Source: Pseudoalteromonas sp. MEBiC 03607
GTDB lineage: Bacteria > Pseudomonadota > Gammaproteobacteria > Enterobacterales > Alteromonadaceae
NCBI RefSeq assembly: GCF_004792295.1
Contig: NZ_SRRY01000001.1
Coordinates: 816,501-880,500 of the forward strand
Reading direction: 5' to 3'
Length of the DNA stretch: 64,000 nt
Numbering within the stretch: the first letter of the stretch is position 1; each line of letters begins with the position of its first letter. The position numbers and the translations under genes were made by a program. Positions 1-8,478 of this stretch are shown in pieces. Under the pieces are notes generated by a model. That model saw nothing but the letters and a program-made list of their open reading frames with translations, did no database searches and had not been told where the DNA came from.

Positions 1-1058
1 TTGCTTATGATTTAGGTCACAGTGCTGCAGCGGCAATGATCAAAGAAATGGCTGATGCATTTTTAATTGGTCATGACCCATTTCAAACAGAAAAACTGTG
101 GTCACGAATGCTACGCGAAAGCTTTTGGGGTTTAGGCGGTGGTCCTGTTGTGTATGCCGCAATGAGCGCTATTGATACCGCACTTTGGGATATTAAAGGT
201 AAAGCATTAGGCTTGCCTGTTTACCAGCTATTAGGCGGTAAAGTTAACGACAAGCTACGTACATACGCATCACAACTACAGTTTGACTGGGACAGTGAAT
301 TTAAAGCACTTGTTCACCCAGAAGAATACGCAGAAGCAGCGCTTAAGGCGATGGCTGAAGGGTATGATGCGGTTAAAGTTGACCCAATCCAGTACGATAA
401 AAACGGCAATACTTATTACGATCGTACTAACATCATTTCTCGCGCAGAAATGAAATTGTATCGTGCACGTATGCAAGCCATTCGTGAAGCGGTAGGTGAC
501 GAAGTTGATATTATTTTTGAATGTCACAGTTTGCCAGGTGCGACATCTGCAATTCAAATTGGTGAAATTGCTGAAGAGTTCGATTGTATGTATTACGAAG
601 AGCCAGTGAACTACTTAAATCACTCATTACATGCAAAAGTTGCCGACAAAGTAGCGGTGCCAATTGCTGGTGGTGAGCGTTTGTATAATCGCTGGGGTGT
701 GCGTCCATACTTAGAAGATCAAAGTATTGATGTGCTACAGCCAGACTTAGGCTTGTGTGGTGGTTTCACTGAAACTAAAAAAGTGTGTGATTATGCCGAT
801 ATTTTTGATGTGCGTATTCAAGCTCACGTGTGTGGCGGCCCAGTAGCAACCGCAGCTTCGTTACACTTAGAAACCGCAATTCCTAACTTCTTAATTCACG
901 AGCATCACACTTATGCAATTAAAAAGTGGAACCGTGAGCTATGTATTCAAGATCCACAACCTAAAAATGGTTTCTTCCAAGTATCAGAAGAGCCAGGTAT
1001 CGGTATTGAGTTAAATGACGAAGTGGTTATGCGCTCACAACGTGTTGAGATTAAATAA
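1..1058 (+). CDS. Mandelate racemase/muconate lactonizing (enolase) superfamily sugar-acid dehydratase, 5' truncated
   Basis: The frame is open from base 3, and the residues before the first ATG (AYDLGHSAAAA, bases 3-35) fit this family, so the true start lies before the window. The capping-domain signature SAIDTALWDIKGK is followed by a TIM-barrel with candidate Mg2+ ligands in IIFECH, YYEEP and GGERLY, and a possible catalytic His in QAHVCGG. Members abstract a proton alpha to a carboxylate and usually dehydrate sugar acids. General resemblance is to galactonate/mannonate dehydratase-type enzymes, but the exact substrate cannot be read from this sequence. It ends before a hairpin and is the only upstream-reaching gene here, probably the tail of a sugar-acid catabolic operon. 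Confidence 0.8.
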   Translation, partial: AYDLGHSAAAAMIKEMADAFLIGHDPFQTEKLWSRMLRESFWGLGGGPVVYAAMSAIDTALWDIKGKALGLPVYQLLGGKVNDKLRTYASQLQFDWDSEFKALVHPEEYAEAALKAMAEGYDAVKVDPIQYDKNGNTYYDRTNIISRAEMKLYRARMQAIREAVGDEVDIIFECHSLPGATSAIQIGEIAEEFDCMYYEEPVNYLNHSLHAKVADKVAVPIAGGERLYNRWGVRPYLEDQSIDVLQPDLGLCGGFTETKKVCDYADIFDVRIQAHVCGGPVATAASLHLETAIPNFLIHEHHTYAIKKWNRELCIQDPQPKNGFFQVSEEPGIGIELNDEVVMRSQRVEIK

Positions 1059-1068
1059 CACTCTGTAA

Positions 1069-1096
1069 AGTAACCCCTTATTATATAGGGGTTACT
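1069..1096 (+). terminator. Perfect inverted repeat after the dehydratase gene
   Basis: A 10-bp perfect stem (AGTAACCCCT / AGGGGTTACT) with an 8-nt loop lies 11 bp past the stop codon. No T-run follows on the plus strand, so intrinsic termination is only probable. Confidence 0.5.
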
Positions 1097-1214
1097 GAAT
1101 TGGCGCTTTAACTTGAGTTTAGTACTAGCAGTTTATAGCTTGAGCAAGTTCAGTTGCTATTATTAGTGTTATAAGATCTAGAGTTTGTTCTGATACAACA
1201 GCCGATTTATCAGG

Positions 1215-2165
1215 CTATTCTGTTGATTCACATGCCTGTCCTTTGTAAATCACATAATGCTCACCACCAAAGCGAACTTTTCCTCGCTTACGTTCAATAA
1301 GTGTATCTGCTGACATATTATTAAATGATTCAATAAATTGCTTACGAGCACGGTGGATTTGAATATTGACATGGCATTCATTAATACCTAAATCGCGGGC
1401 TAGTTTTTTTACTTGCACCCAGCCTTGCACCTCGGGTGCAAATTTATTTTTAATATCTGCTAGTTTATAGCGCGCTAATAACACGGTGAGGTAATGATGC
1501 GAGCGTACATCAAAGTCTTGTAGTCCATCATTGTGCTTCACTTTTAACTCAGTTTGTTCTTCGTCTAAGCTTAAGCTGAAGATAAATTCTAAATCATTGG
1601 TTGAGATAGGGCTTAGGTCAATCGTGTTTTCTTGTGAGGTCATTTCAGCTTTAAACAACTGCCACTGTTGACCGTCGATAGCTATGGTTTGACCTTCTTC
1701 GAGGGGAGAGACCTGGTGATCATCGGTACTTTCGTAGCACCACATGTAATTGTGAGGATCAAAGTAGACGATTATTACGGGGTCGTGGTTGTTAGGCAGA
1801 AAGTGATATCGTTCCAGTACAATAGCATCAAGCGAATCATTAGCAACGGGTAATAAAAGATCCTTCGGTGGCTCAATTGAGGTTAATTGATAAGTTACCT
1901 TATTAAGTTCAGAAAAGCTGATTTTATCATTTAAAGCTAATTGAGATTTGCTGTGTTTTTCAAGCTTTCTACCATTAAGCCACACGCCATTTTTACTCAA
2001 ATCACGAATGTACCAATGAGGCTCAACCCACTCAATCACAGCATGTATCCGAGTGATTTCTGGATAATTTAATAGTGTATCTACAGAATGAGCTAAACGG
2101 CCAAAGCGATGGAAGTCGCGTAAATAAATGCTTTTAACAGAGTCTTTACAGGTAAGTACTGCCAT
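1215..2165 (-). CDS. FHA-domain protein with a C-terminal helical, possibly DNA-binding, domain
   Basis: 316 aa, no signal peptide. Residues about 1-95 form an FHA phosphothreonine-binding domain: the GR at 22-23, the TRIH stretch at 38-41, and DLSKNGVWLNGRKL at 55-68 match the conserved GR, S/TRxH and NG positions. The middle is unassigned. Residues about 215-310 are helical and basic (a stretch around GWVQVKKLARDLGI then IQIHRARKQF), resembling a winged-helix output domain, but this is a weak call. The start has a good Shine-Dalgarno (AAGGA, 8 nt away). It is divergent from a Ser/Thr kinase gene, so it probably reads phosphothreonine made by that kinase. FHA assignment is firm; the output role is inferred. 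Confidence 0.8.
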   Translation of the reverse strand: MAVLTCKDSVKSIYLRDFHRFGRLAHSVDTLLNYPEITRIHAVIEWVEPHWYIRDLSKNGVWLNGRKLEKHSKSQLALNDKISFSELNKVTYQLTSIEPPKDLLLPVANDSLDAIVLERYHFLPNNHDPVIIVYFDPHNYMWCYESTDDHQVSPLEEGQTIAIDGQQWQLFKAEMTSQENTIDLSPISTNDLEFIFSLSLDEEQTELKVKHNDGLQDFDVRSHHYLTVLLARYKLADIKNKFAPEVQGWVQVKKLARDLGINECHVNIQIHRARKQFIESFNNMSADTLIERKRGKVRFGGEHYVIYKGQACESTE

Positions 2166-2279
2166 AAATACATCCTTATATATGGAGAAATTATTTTATA
2201 TTAGCATTTTATTATCATTTATTTTGCTTTTAATTAACATTGGGGGCTAAACTAATAAATATGCACTTAACTGACCGAG

Positions 2280-4850
2280 TTGTTTGTGTTTTTATTAAAG
2301 GATTACTATAAACAGGTACAAGTACTGGCGCAAGGAGGGATGAGCACAATATACCTTGCGACAGACGTGCAACTGAACAGGCAAGTTGTACTTAAAGTCA
2401 TGAAGCTAAAGAGTGACAATGTTCAACGTGCCATAAACGAAGCACAGCTCATTGCAAGCTTTAATCACCCAAATATCGTGCAGCTCTATAGAATCCTTCA
2501 TGAGGATGAGCAGGTTTTATTAGAAATGGAATACGTTAAAGGGACTACACTTGCACATCTAATAAAAGAGCGGCAGCTCAGTATAACTGAGAAAATAGAT
2601 ATACTTTCGCATATTTGTGATGGCTTAGCAGGTATTCATGAAAAAGAGATTCTGCATCTCGATTTAAAGCCCGCCAATGTATTGATCAGTGAAAATGGTG
2701 CAGTGAAAATTGCAGACTTTGGTATTTCAAAAATAAAGCACAAAGACATAAATACACAGACTACAAGTTTTGGTAGTTTGAAAGCAATGTCACCAGAACA
2801 ACTTAATAACGAGACATTAGATTTTCGCAGCGACCTATTTTCATTGGGGTTAATGGCATATCAACTATTTAGTGATGTTCATGCTTATATAAATCAAGCT
2901 AAAAGTACAGCAGAGCAAGATATTGCTGCAGCAATAAAATCATCCCCTTGCCGTGCAAATTATGAATCTATTTATACTATATCACCCGATTTGGCAGTAC
3001 TAATTAAAAAGCTATTGGCCTTTAAACCAGAAAATAGACCAACAAGTGCGGGCTTGGTAGCTGCACAGTTTAAAAGTATTTTAGCAACGCTCAGTTTTGA
3101 TTGCCCTACTGTTGAAGTGAAAGATATCGAAAAGCAGCAAAGCGTCCCCCTAGTTGGTAAAAGGCTTATGTACTTAATCGGCTTTACAGTGTGTTTTGGT
3201 TTGCTGATTTGGGCTTATTTGGCGATGCAAACGAAGGAGTATATTGCGCTTTTACCAATTGATTTTACATCGACAAGCGAAGTGACAGAAACACAAAAGA
3301 GGTTACTTAACTTGGGAGTCACTGACGCAGTAACTGAGTTATTGTTAGAGAGTCGGCATTATGCTTTGATTTCAGAACAAGAAATTAAACAAACACAAAA
3401 CGTATTGGGTAAAGAAGCTAGTTTGAGCGGGTTGGCAAGTGCACTCGGTGCATCAAAGTTATTAGTACCTAAACTAGACTGCAATCCTTTGTCGTGTGAT
3501 TTTAGTTTGAGTCAGCTTGATCAAAATGCCACAGTAGTGAGTAAATATCGTACCGCGACAGATAAAGAAAACTATCTAAATATATACAATTCGGCACTTT
3601 CTTCGGTGCAGAGCTTGCTTGATGTAAAGGTTGCTGAGCACAGTCAGTTATCCTTGTCTGATGAATTTGTTGATAAATATGTGTCACTTGTGGCACTCGT
3701 TGCCAATAACTTGAAAAGCTCTAAAGTAGAGAAATCAATAGCAGAGTCGTTGCTTTTTCAGCGTGCTGATTTTAAACCTCTTTACCCGCTTTATCGAAAA
3801 ATTATGTTGCGACTTTATAAGATGACGCAAAATATTGCGCTTATAAAAGAGCTACAAACTCAGCTAGATAATTCACCCGAGTCTTATCGTGAAAGCCCAG
3901 CTTACTTAATTGATTTGTTGGAAATATATCAACACGCAGGTGAGCAAAGTAAAGCTTATAAGGTTATTAAGCAAATTCAAAACTCATCATTAGAGGCATA
4001 TCAAAAGCAGAGTATTTTAGCTGTTTACTATAATCGAATTGGCGATCTAGAAAGCGCATTAACGCATGCTCGCAATGCATACACACTTAGACCAACTTTG
4101 CTCGCAACAAGAAATCTAGCGATTGCTTACCTCACTCAAGGACAACGTGCTGAAGCTGCCACTTATTTAAAAGAGGTTTTACGCTACAACCCTTCGGATA
4201 TTGTGACGCTAAAAACATTGGCTGATATTTCATTGTTATCTGGAGAATTAAAAGAGGCGCAACAACATTATCAAAAATTAATTGATTCAGGGCAGCAGAG
4301 TCCTTCTATACTTAGTAATTACTCTATCGTTCTCTCCTTGCAAGGCGAGTTAGATGAGGCATTAATATTTGCGAATCGAGCTATGCTATTAGCGTCAGAA
4401 ACATCTACCTTGCAGCTAAATTACGCTGACTTACTTTATTTAAAGGGCCAGACTGATGAGGCACTCTCCTTATATGCAAGAATTAATAAGCGCCTTGATG
4501 CTTCGCCAAAGAATATTGCTGAACAATTAGAAAAAGCGCAGGTATTGATTCATCTAGAGCAAAATCAATATGCTATGAATCAAATTGAACAGGTATTAAT
4601 TGCACAACCTGATCTGGCAGAAGCATATTTTGTTAAAGCAATACTGCAAAGTGTACTAAATGAAAAATACTCAGCGCTAGCGTCAATAGAGCAAAGCATT
4701 AAGCTGGGCTGGAGCCCAGTTTTTTATCGCTTAGGTTGGTTTAAACCGTTATGTTCCGAGCGTAAACTCGCCACTTTAATTGGTCAGTCTCATTATTTAT
4801 TTTTATGTAATCATAATAAAAGCGCAGAGATAGACTCTGCGCATTTATAA
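2280..4850 (+). CDS. Membrane-anchored Hanks-type Ser/Thr protein kinase with TolB-like and TPR regions
   Basis: 856 aa from a TTG start. Kinase domain about 10-270: glycine loop AQGGMSTIYLA, Lys39 (VVLKVM), catalytic loop HLDLKPANV (Asp128, Asn133; Leu replaces the usual Arg of HRD), DFG at 146-148 and SPEQ at 171-174. One membrane segment lies at about 296-316. Residues about 321-440 start with IALLPIDF and look like a TolB N-terminal-type domain. The rest, to about 830, consists of TPR-like helical repeats, presumably periplasmic. No good ribosome-binding site precedes the TTG. An ATG at 2261 (MHLTDR) is in another frame and would join this frame if one T were lost from the T5 run at 2289-2293, so the N-terminus is uncertain. 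Divergent from the FHA gene. Confidence 0.85.
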   Translation: MFVFLLKDYYKQVQVLAQGGMSTIYLATDVQLNRQVVLKVMKLKSDNVQRAINEAQLIASFNHPNIVQLYRILHEDEQVLLEMEYVKGTTLAHLIKERQLSITEKIDILSHICDGLAGIHEKEILHLDLKPANVLISENGAVKIADFGISKIKHKDINTQTTSFGSLKAMSPEQLNNETLDFRSDLFSLGLMAYQLFSDVHAYINQAKSTAEQDIAAAIKSSPCRANYESIYTISPDLAVLIKKLLAFKPENRPTSAGLVAAQFKSILATLSFDCPTVEVKDIEKQQSVPLVGKRLMYLIGFTVCFGLLIWAYLAMQTKEYIALLPIDFTSTSEVTETQKRLLNLGVTDAVTELLLESRHYALISEQEIKQTQNVLGKEASLSGLASALGASKLLVPKLDCNPLSCDFSLSQLDQNATVVSKYRTATDKENYLNIYNSALSSVQSLLDVKVAEHSQLSLSDEFVDKYVSLVALVANNLKSSKVEKSIAESLLFQRADFKPLYPLYRKIMLRLYKMTQNIALIKELQTQLDNSPESYRESPAYLIDLLEIYQHAGEQSKAYKVIKQIQNSSLEAYQKQSILAVYYNRIGDLESALTHARNAYTLRPTLLATRNLAIAYLTQGQRAEAATYLKEVLRYNPSDIVTLKTLADISLLSGELKEAQQHYQKLIDSGQQSPSILSNYSIVLSLQGELDEALIFANRAMLLASETSTLQLNYADLLYLKGQTDEALSLYARINKRLDASPKNIAEQLEKAQVLIHLEQNQYAMNQIEQVLIAQPDLAEAYFVKAILQSVLNEKYSALASIEQSIKLGWSPVFYRLGWFKPLCSERKLATLIGQSHYLFLCNHNKSAEIDSAHL

Positions 4851-4851
4851 A

Positions 4852-5331
4852 TTAGGTTGGCTCCATGTCCTCAATGATGACACGAGGATCTTGAGAGAAG
4901 TAACGCATAAGCGAGTTAATGTCTCCATCTCTTTTGGCAATTAGTCGAAAATTGATCTCATAATTTGCTTTTTGATCTAATTGTCCTGCAATAGCCTTAT
5001 TTGGACTGTTAGCTAATAATTTTGCTAGCTCTTTTGATAATGCTTGATGAGGTAAAATGTTCGAAATAGTGACAATCAATGCTTTGCCATTATTTGCGAC
5101 AATACTGTTGAGTTGATAGTTGAAATTGTCTTTAGCATCAGAGAAGTAACTGCCATTTTCGGCGAAACTCCAATCGGATTCTTTAGCAAGTTCGTAATAG
5201 AGGTTCAGGCTGTCACCTGCAAGTAGATCTTTGTAGTTAATTTTAATTTCTTCGGCACTCGCGCCAGACTGAGAAGTGATTTCCCATGGGCCGTTGTCAT
5301 TGGGAATAACAAAAAAGCTAAGATCGTTCAT
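4852..5331 (-). CDS. Hypothetical protein, 159 aa, beside the kinase
   Basis: Not recognised. It is soluble, acidic, with no signal peptide or membrane segment. The start is supported by AGGA 9 nt upstream. Its stop lies one base past the kinase stop on the opposite strand, so the two genes are convergent with essentially no gap. The composition (mixed alpha/beta, with a SFFVIPNDNGPW opening and conserved-looking NYEINFRLIAKRDGD near the end) gives no family. Its position between the kinase and the Cys-rich small protein suggests it belongs to the same island; a substrate or partner role is only a guess. Confidence 0.6.
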   Translation of the reverse strand: MNDLSFFVIPNDNGPWEITSQSGASAEEIKINYKDLLAGDSLNLYYELAKESDWSFAENGSYFSDAKDNFNYQLNSIVANNGKALIVTISNILPHQALSKELAKLLANSPNKAIAGQLDQKANYEINFRLIAKRDGDINSLMRYFSQDPRVIIEDMEPT

Positions 5332-5401
5332 GATATAAAATCCTGTTTTCTAATTGAGGAGCTGCTTATTTAATTCATAAGCAGCTATAACTATAGGTTG
5401 T

Positions 5402-5764
5402 TTAACAAGAACCCCAAATTGTGCCGCTCCATAGCGGACTATTATTTGCGTATACCGTTGCTTTAATTCCATTAAATGGTGGAACACCAAAGCGAAATCC
5501 ACACGTTTGCATACATACTTTAACCGATGTACCGCTTGGAATTGGTAAACTTACTGAAAAACAGATATTGCCGACTACTGGAAAATTAACGCAAATTTTG
5601 CCATTTTCATAACTGGCGCCAACGCACGCTGAAATCTGTGCGGCTAACGTGGATGGATGAAACTCAAGAGGTTGATTAGCTGCTGTCTCGCTGGTCGCTA
5701 AACTAATAGAATGATCTTTGGTTAGATCGGGTACTAAGTTGGTATTTTTATCGCTGTCACACAT
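5402..5764 (-). CDS. Small cysteine-containing hypothetical protein
   Basis: 120 aa from the ATG at 5764, chosen because AGGAG stands 9 nt upstream; an earlier in-frame ATG (5806) lacks this. The first 45 residues are polar and disordered-looking. The C-terminal 70 are beta-rich with six Cys (SAC, KIC, NIC, KVCMQTC and a terminal GSC), one being the last residue. There is no Sec signal peptide. Even Cys spacing would suit disulfides or metal, and the leader-like N-terminus could suggest a processed peptide, but there is no modification enzyme or exporter next door. Same strand as the 159-aa gene, 70 bp upstream of it. Function unknown. Confidence 0.6.
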   Translation of the reverse strand: MCDSDKNTNLVPDLTKDHSISLATSETAANQPLEFHPSTLAAQISACVGASYENGKICVNFPVVGNICFSVSLPIPSGTSVKVCMQTCGFRFGVPPFNGIKATVYANNSPLWSGTIWGSC

Positions 5765-5916
5765 AGTCAAATTCTCCTTGCATAATTTTGAAGTGGCAAC
5801 AAACAAATCTCTAAATAGGTAATTTGCTGTTTGCCTGTTTGTGCAAGGAAAAGGATAGGTAGTTCTATTACAGCTTGTTATTACAGATTATTACATGATG
5901 GTATTTTGTTTTAATA

Positions 5917-6291
5917 TCAATTGATTGGTTTGCATTTTACCAAAGGCAGTGGCTCGGTTGCTTTACTATCTAAATGGCGAACAAAGCACATTTGGTTTTT
6001 AATCAACAGCTCAAAGCGTTCTGGTATATTTGGATGTGAACCGCTGAGTGGATTCCCTTGTATATCAACGCCATTCAAGCTTTCGATGACAAGTATGCTG
6101 CTATTGATAAATGCCTCGTCGGATACCTGAATAGGCTTACTGTGCATTAACCTTGAAATGCCTTGTGCTATTAAGGTGCTTTGTGGCTCAGTAACGCGTG
6201 CGTGTTGAAGTTTAGGGGTTGGTTGTTGGGTATGTGAACTACAGCCAAACAAAACACTCAGTAGCAAGATACAGGTTAGATGGGCTCTCAT
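5917..6291 (-). CDS. Small putative lipoprotein, unknown function
   Basis: 124 aa. The N-terminus MRAHLTCILLLSVLFGC is a signal peptide with lipobox LFGC, so it should be lipidated at that Cys and anchored in the envelope. The second of two adjacent ATGs (6291) is preferred: GGAG lies 5 nt upstream of it but only 2 nt from the first. The mature part is short and polar with two further Cys (NQMCFVRH and VKCKPIN). Not recognised. It sits between the kinase island and the amidohydrolase gene, same strand as both neighbours. Confidence 0.65.
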   Translation of the reverse strand: MRAHLTCILLLSVLFGCSSHTQQPTPKLQHARVTEPQSTLIAQGISRLMHSKPIQVSDEAFINSSILVIESLNGVDIQGNPLSGSHPNIPERFELLIKNQMCFVRHLDSKATEPLPLVKCKPIN

Positions 6292-6351
6292 CATAGCTCC
6301 ATTAAGTTTACAGTGCCTAATAAAGGTTATTATATTGAATATAGTCAGCTT

Positions 6352-7194
6352 CTAATCAATTAGATAGATTGCACGGGCATTTTTAAAACTGAGTTGTTGC
6401 CATACATTGTACTGTTTACACAATGAAAAATAATGCTGCCAACATTGCTCATAGCAGGTATTGATTTGGCATACAGGGAAGTTACTGGCAAACATGATTC
6501 GATGTTCACCAAAATAGTTTAACAGTTGATCCAGTAACCAGCGGTGCTTATTGGCCGCGAGCGTTGTAAATTCTAAACCAGAAAACTTAATCACGATATT
6601 ATCGCAGCGACTTAATTTTATAATCGCACGTAGCCAGTTTTGCTCATTATTAATAAAGCCTAAATGATTTATAACCACCTGTAATTTAGGAATAGCACGA
6701 CAGTAATGCAGTAACTGTTCGGTTACCTGTTGATTTTCAATCTCGAACTGAGCTTCAAATATTAAGTGTTTACTAGCAAGATAAGCAAGGTTCTCTTGGC
6801 AATGCGGGTCTAATAAACGCATTGAGTCACTACCTTCGGTTATATCACGAATGCCAGCAAGTTGAGGTTGCTCTAAGGCTGACATTGCAGCGATAAACTG
6901 ATTGCTAGGAGCATTAATGGCGCTAAAGCTAATTGCTTTATAGGGCATACTTTTCAAGTGTTTGCTAAGCCAGTTAAGCTCATTGACCGGCGCTTGGTTG
7001 TCGAAGCCTGCTTCAATATGCACCAGTGCTTCTAGTTGAAATGGACACGCTGCTTTAAGCTCTGCAGCGGTTGTTTGCGCTTTAATTTTATCGAGGTTTG
7101 GCCAAGCAGGAGGAGTGTTGCCTTGAAGCCAAGTATATTGACCCTCAGTGAGGTTAAAAAAGTGCACATGGGGGTCAATAATCTTGTCGCTCAT
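6352..7194 (-). CDS. Amidohydrolase-2 family metal-dependent hydrolase (lactonase-like)
   Basis: 280 aa. The N-terminal metal motif DPHVHFF, the mid-chain VVINHLG His and the late Asn/Asp region (MFASNFPV) mark the TIM-barrel amidohydrolase_2 group that includes L-fuconolactone and related sugar-lactone hydrolases. The usual GSDWP/D motif is here ASNFPV, so the last metal ligand may be replaced by Asn, which leaves activity open. The ATG overlaps the stop of the preceding dehydrogenase gene by 4 nt (ATGA), indicating translational coupling. Together with that dehydrogenase it suggests an oxidise-then-hydrolyse sugar-lactone pathway; the substrate is inferred, not shown. Confidence 0.75.
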   Translation of the reverse strand: MSDKIIDPHVHFFNLTEGQYTWLQGNTPPAWPNLDKIKAQTTAAELKAACPFQLEALVHIEAGFDNQAPVNELNWLSKHLKSMPYKAISFSAINAPSNQFIAAMSALEQPQLAGIRDITEGSDSMRLLDPHCQENLAYLASKHLIFEAQFEIENQQVTEQLLHYCRAIPKLQVVINHLGFINNEQNWLRAIIKLSRCDNIVIKFSGLEFTTLAANKHRWLLDQLLNYFGEHRIMFASNFPVCQINTCYEQCWQHYFSLCKQYNVWQQLSFKNARAIYLID

Positions 7195-7916
7195 TGTGTG
7201 GTGTATCCACCATCAATGCTTTGCAAGCTACCAGTGATAAAGCTCGCTTCAGGACTGATTAAAAAGTTCACCAAAGCGGCAATTTCTTCTGGTTGCCCTA
7301 AGCGACCTAAAGGTTGCAGCGCAGCTTCTTCAGCAACAACCTCAGCTTTGTTGGCACCACTTTGCTGACAATATGCATCAATCGCATTATGGAAAAGCGG
7401 CGTTTCTATCGTGCCCGGACAAACCGCGTTAGCACGAATGTTAAACGCGGCATAATCCAGTGCTGTGGTTTTTGCCATTGAAGCCAGTGCATGCTTGGTT
7501 AGGTTATAAGCAAACGAATTTGGTTTGCCAATAATTGCCTGATCAGAAGCAACCAATACAATGCTGCCACCTTGCTGGCTTTTCATGCTAGGTAATACGG
7601 CTTGAATTGCAGCATAAGCACCTTTTACATTGAGCGCAAACAGGGCATCAAACGTTGCTTCATCAGTGTTTTCAATGTTGGCACTCAAATGACGACCTGC
7701 ATTGGATACTAAGGCATCAACGCGACCCGTCTCGGCAATGATATCGGCGATAACCGACTTCACCTGCTGAATATCACTAACGTCACAGTGGCGATAATTG
7801 CCCTCAGATGGGGTGATATCTAAATTATAAACGGTGTAAGCTTCACGCTCTAAACGCTCAACAATCGCTTTGCCAATACCTTTACTGCCGCCTGTGACAA
7901 TTGCAACGTTTGTCAT
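7191..7916 (-). CDS. Short-chain dehydrogenase/reductase (SDR), NAD(H)-type
   Basis: About 241 aa, classical SDR length. Cofactor motif TGGSKGIG near residue 8, an acidic residue at the end of beta-2 (LDIT) favouring NAD over NADP, NAG motif (SNAGRH), and the active site YNLTK. The Ser of the triad is in LVASDQ. The second of two adjacent Met codons is preferred (AAGGG 6 nt upstream). It lies 6-10 bp after slyD and overlaps the amidohydrolase gene by 4 nt. The family includes sugar dehydrogenases such as 2-keto-3-deoxy-L-fuconate and L-fucose dehydrogenases; coupling to a lactonase-like enzyme fits a sugar or sugar-acid substrate, but the specificity is unproven. Confidence 0.85.
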   Translation of the reverse strand: MTNVAIVTGGSKGIGKAIVERLEREAYTVYNLDITPSEGNYRHCDVSDIQQVKSVIADIIAETGRVDALVSNAGRHLSANIENTDEATFDALFALNVKGAYAAIQAVLPSMKSQQGGSIVLVASDQAIIGKPNSFAYNLTKHALASMAKTTALDYAAFNIRANAVCPGTIETPLFHNAIDAYCQQSGANKAEVVAEEAALQPLGRLGQPEEIAALVNFLISPEASFITGSLQSIDGGYTTQ

Positions 7917-7925
7917 CATTTACCC

Positions 7926-8414
7926 TTAGTGGCTGTGGCCACAGCCGCCTTCACCGTGCACATGACCGTGTGATAACTCTTCGGCTGTTGCTTGGCGAAC
8001 ATTAAGCACTTCAACGTCAAAAGTCAGTGTTTTACCAGCAAATGGGTGGTTTAAGTCACAATCTGCATTGAAACGACCTACTTTAACGATCGTTACTTGA
8101 TGACGACCTTGGTTTGAATGAACAATAGCAGTCATACCTGGCTTCCACACTTTTGTGTTGCCTTGTAAGTGCTTAAGTGGAATACGTTGGATCAGATCGT
8201 CAACGCGTTCGCCGTAAGATTCGCTAGGCTCAAGTGTTACGCTGAAGTTATCGCCAGTAGTTTTTCCTTCAAGCGCTTTTTCAAGACCCGGAAGCATGCC
8301 TTCAGTGCCATGGATATATGAAAGTGGCTCGCCATCTTTGCTAGATTCAATTTGCTCGCCCGCTTCACTCAAAGTGTAGTGAAACTCAACCACTGCGTCT
8401 TTACTGATTTGCAT
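7926..8414 (-). CDS. slyD: FKBP-type peptidyl-prolyl cis-trans isomerase SlyD
   Basis: 162 aa. FKBP fold at both ends of the chain (VVEFHYTL, then LPGLEKALEGKTTGD) with the IF chaperone insert (about 70-125, starting SYGERVDDLIQRIP), and a His/Cys-rich tail HGHVHGEGGCGHSH that binds Ni2+ and other metals. The enzyme catalyses proline isomerisation and in relatives supplies nickel to hydrogenase maturation. The tail is shorter than in E. coli SlyD. Downstream, with only a 6-10 bp gap, are the SDR and amidohydrolase genes, so the three may be cotranscribed, an unusual partnership. Confidence 0.93.
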   Translation of the reverse strand: MQISKDAVVEFHYTLSEAGEQIESSKDGEPLSYIHGTEGMLPGLEKALEGKTTGDNFSVTLEPSESYGERVDDLIQRIPLKHLQGNTKVWKPGMTAIVHSNQGRHQVTIVKVGRFNADCDLNHPFAGKTLTFDVEVLNVRQATAEELSHGHVHGEGGCGHSH

Positions 8415-8478
8415 GTTATTTCTCTTTAGAATTTAAAATATAAGCGTTGATTTTACGCTAAGCGCTTTGGCTGAGCAA

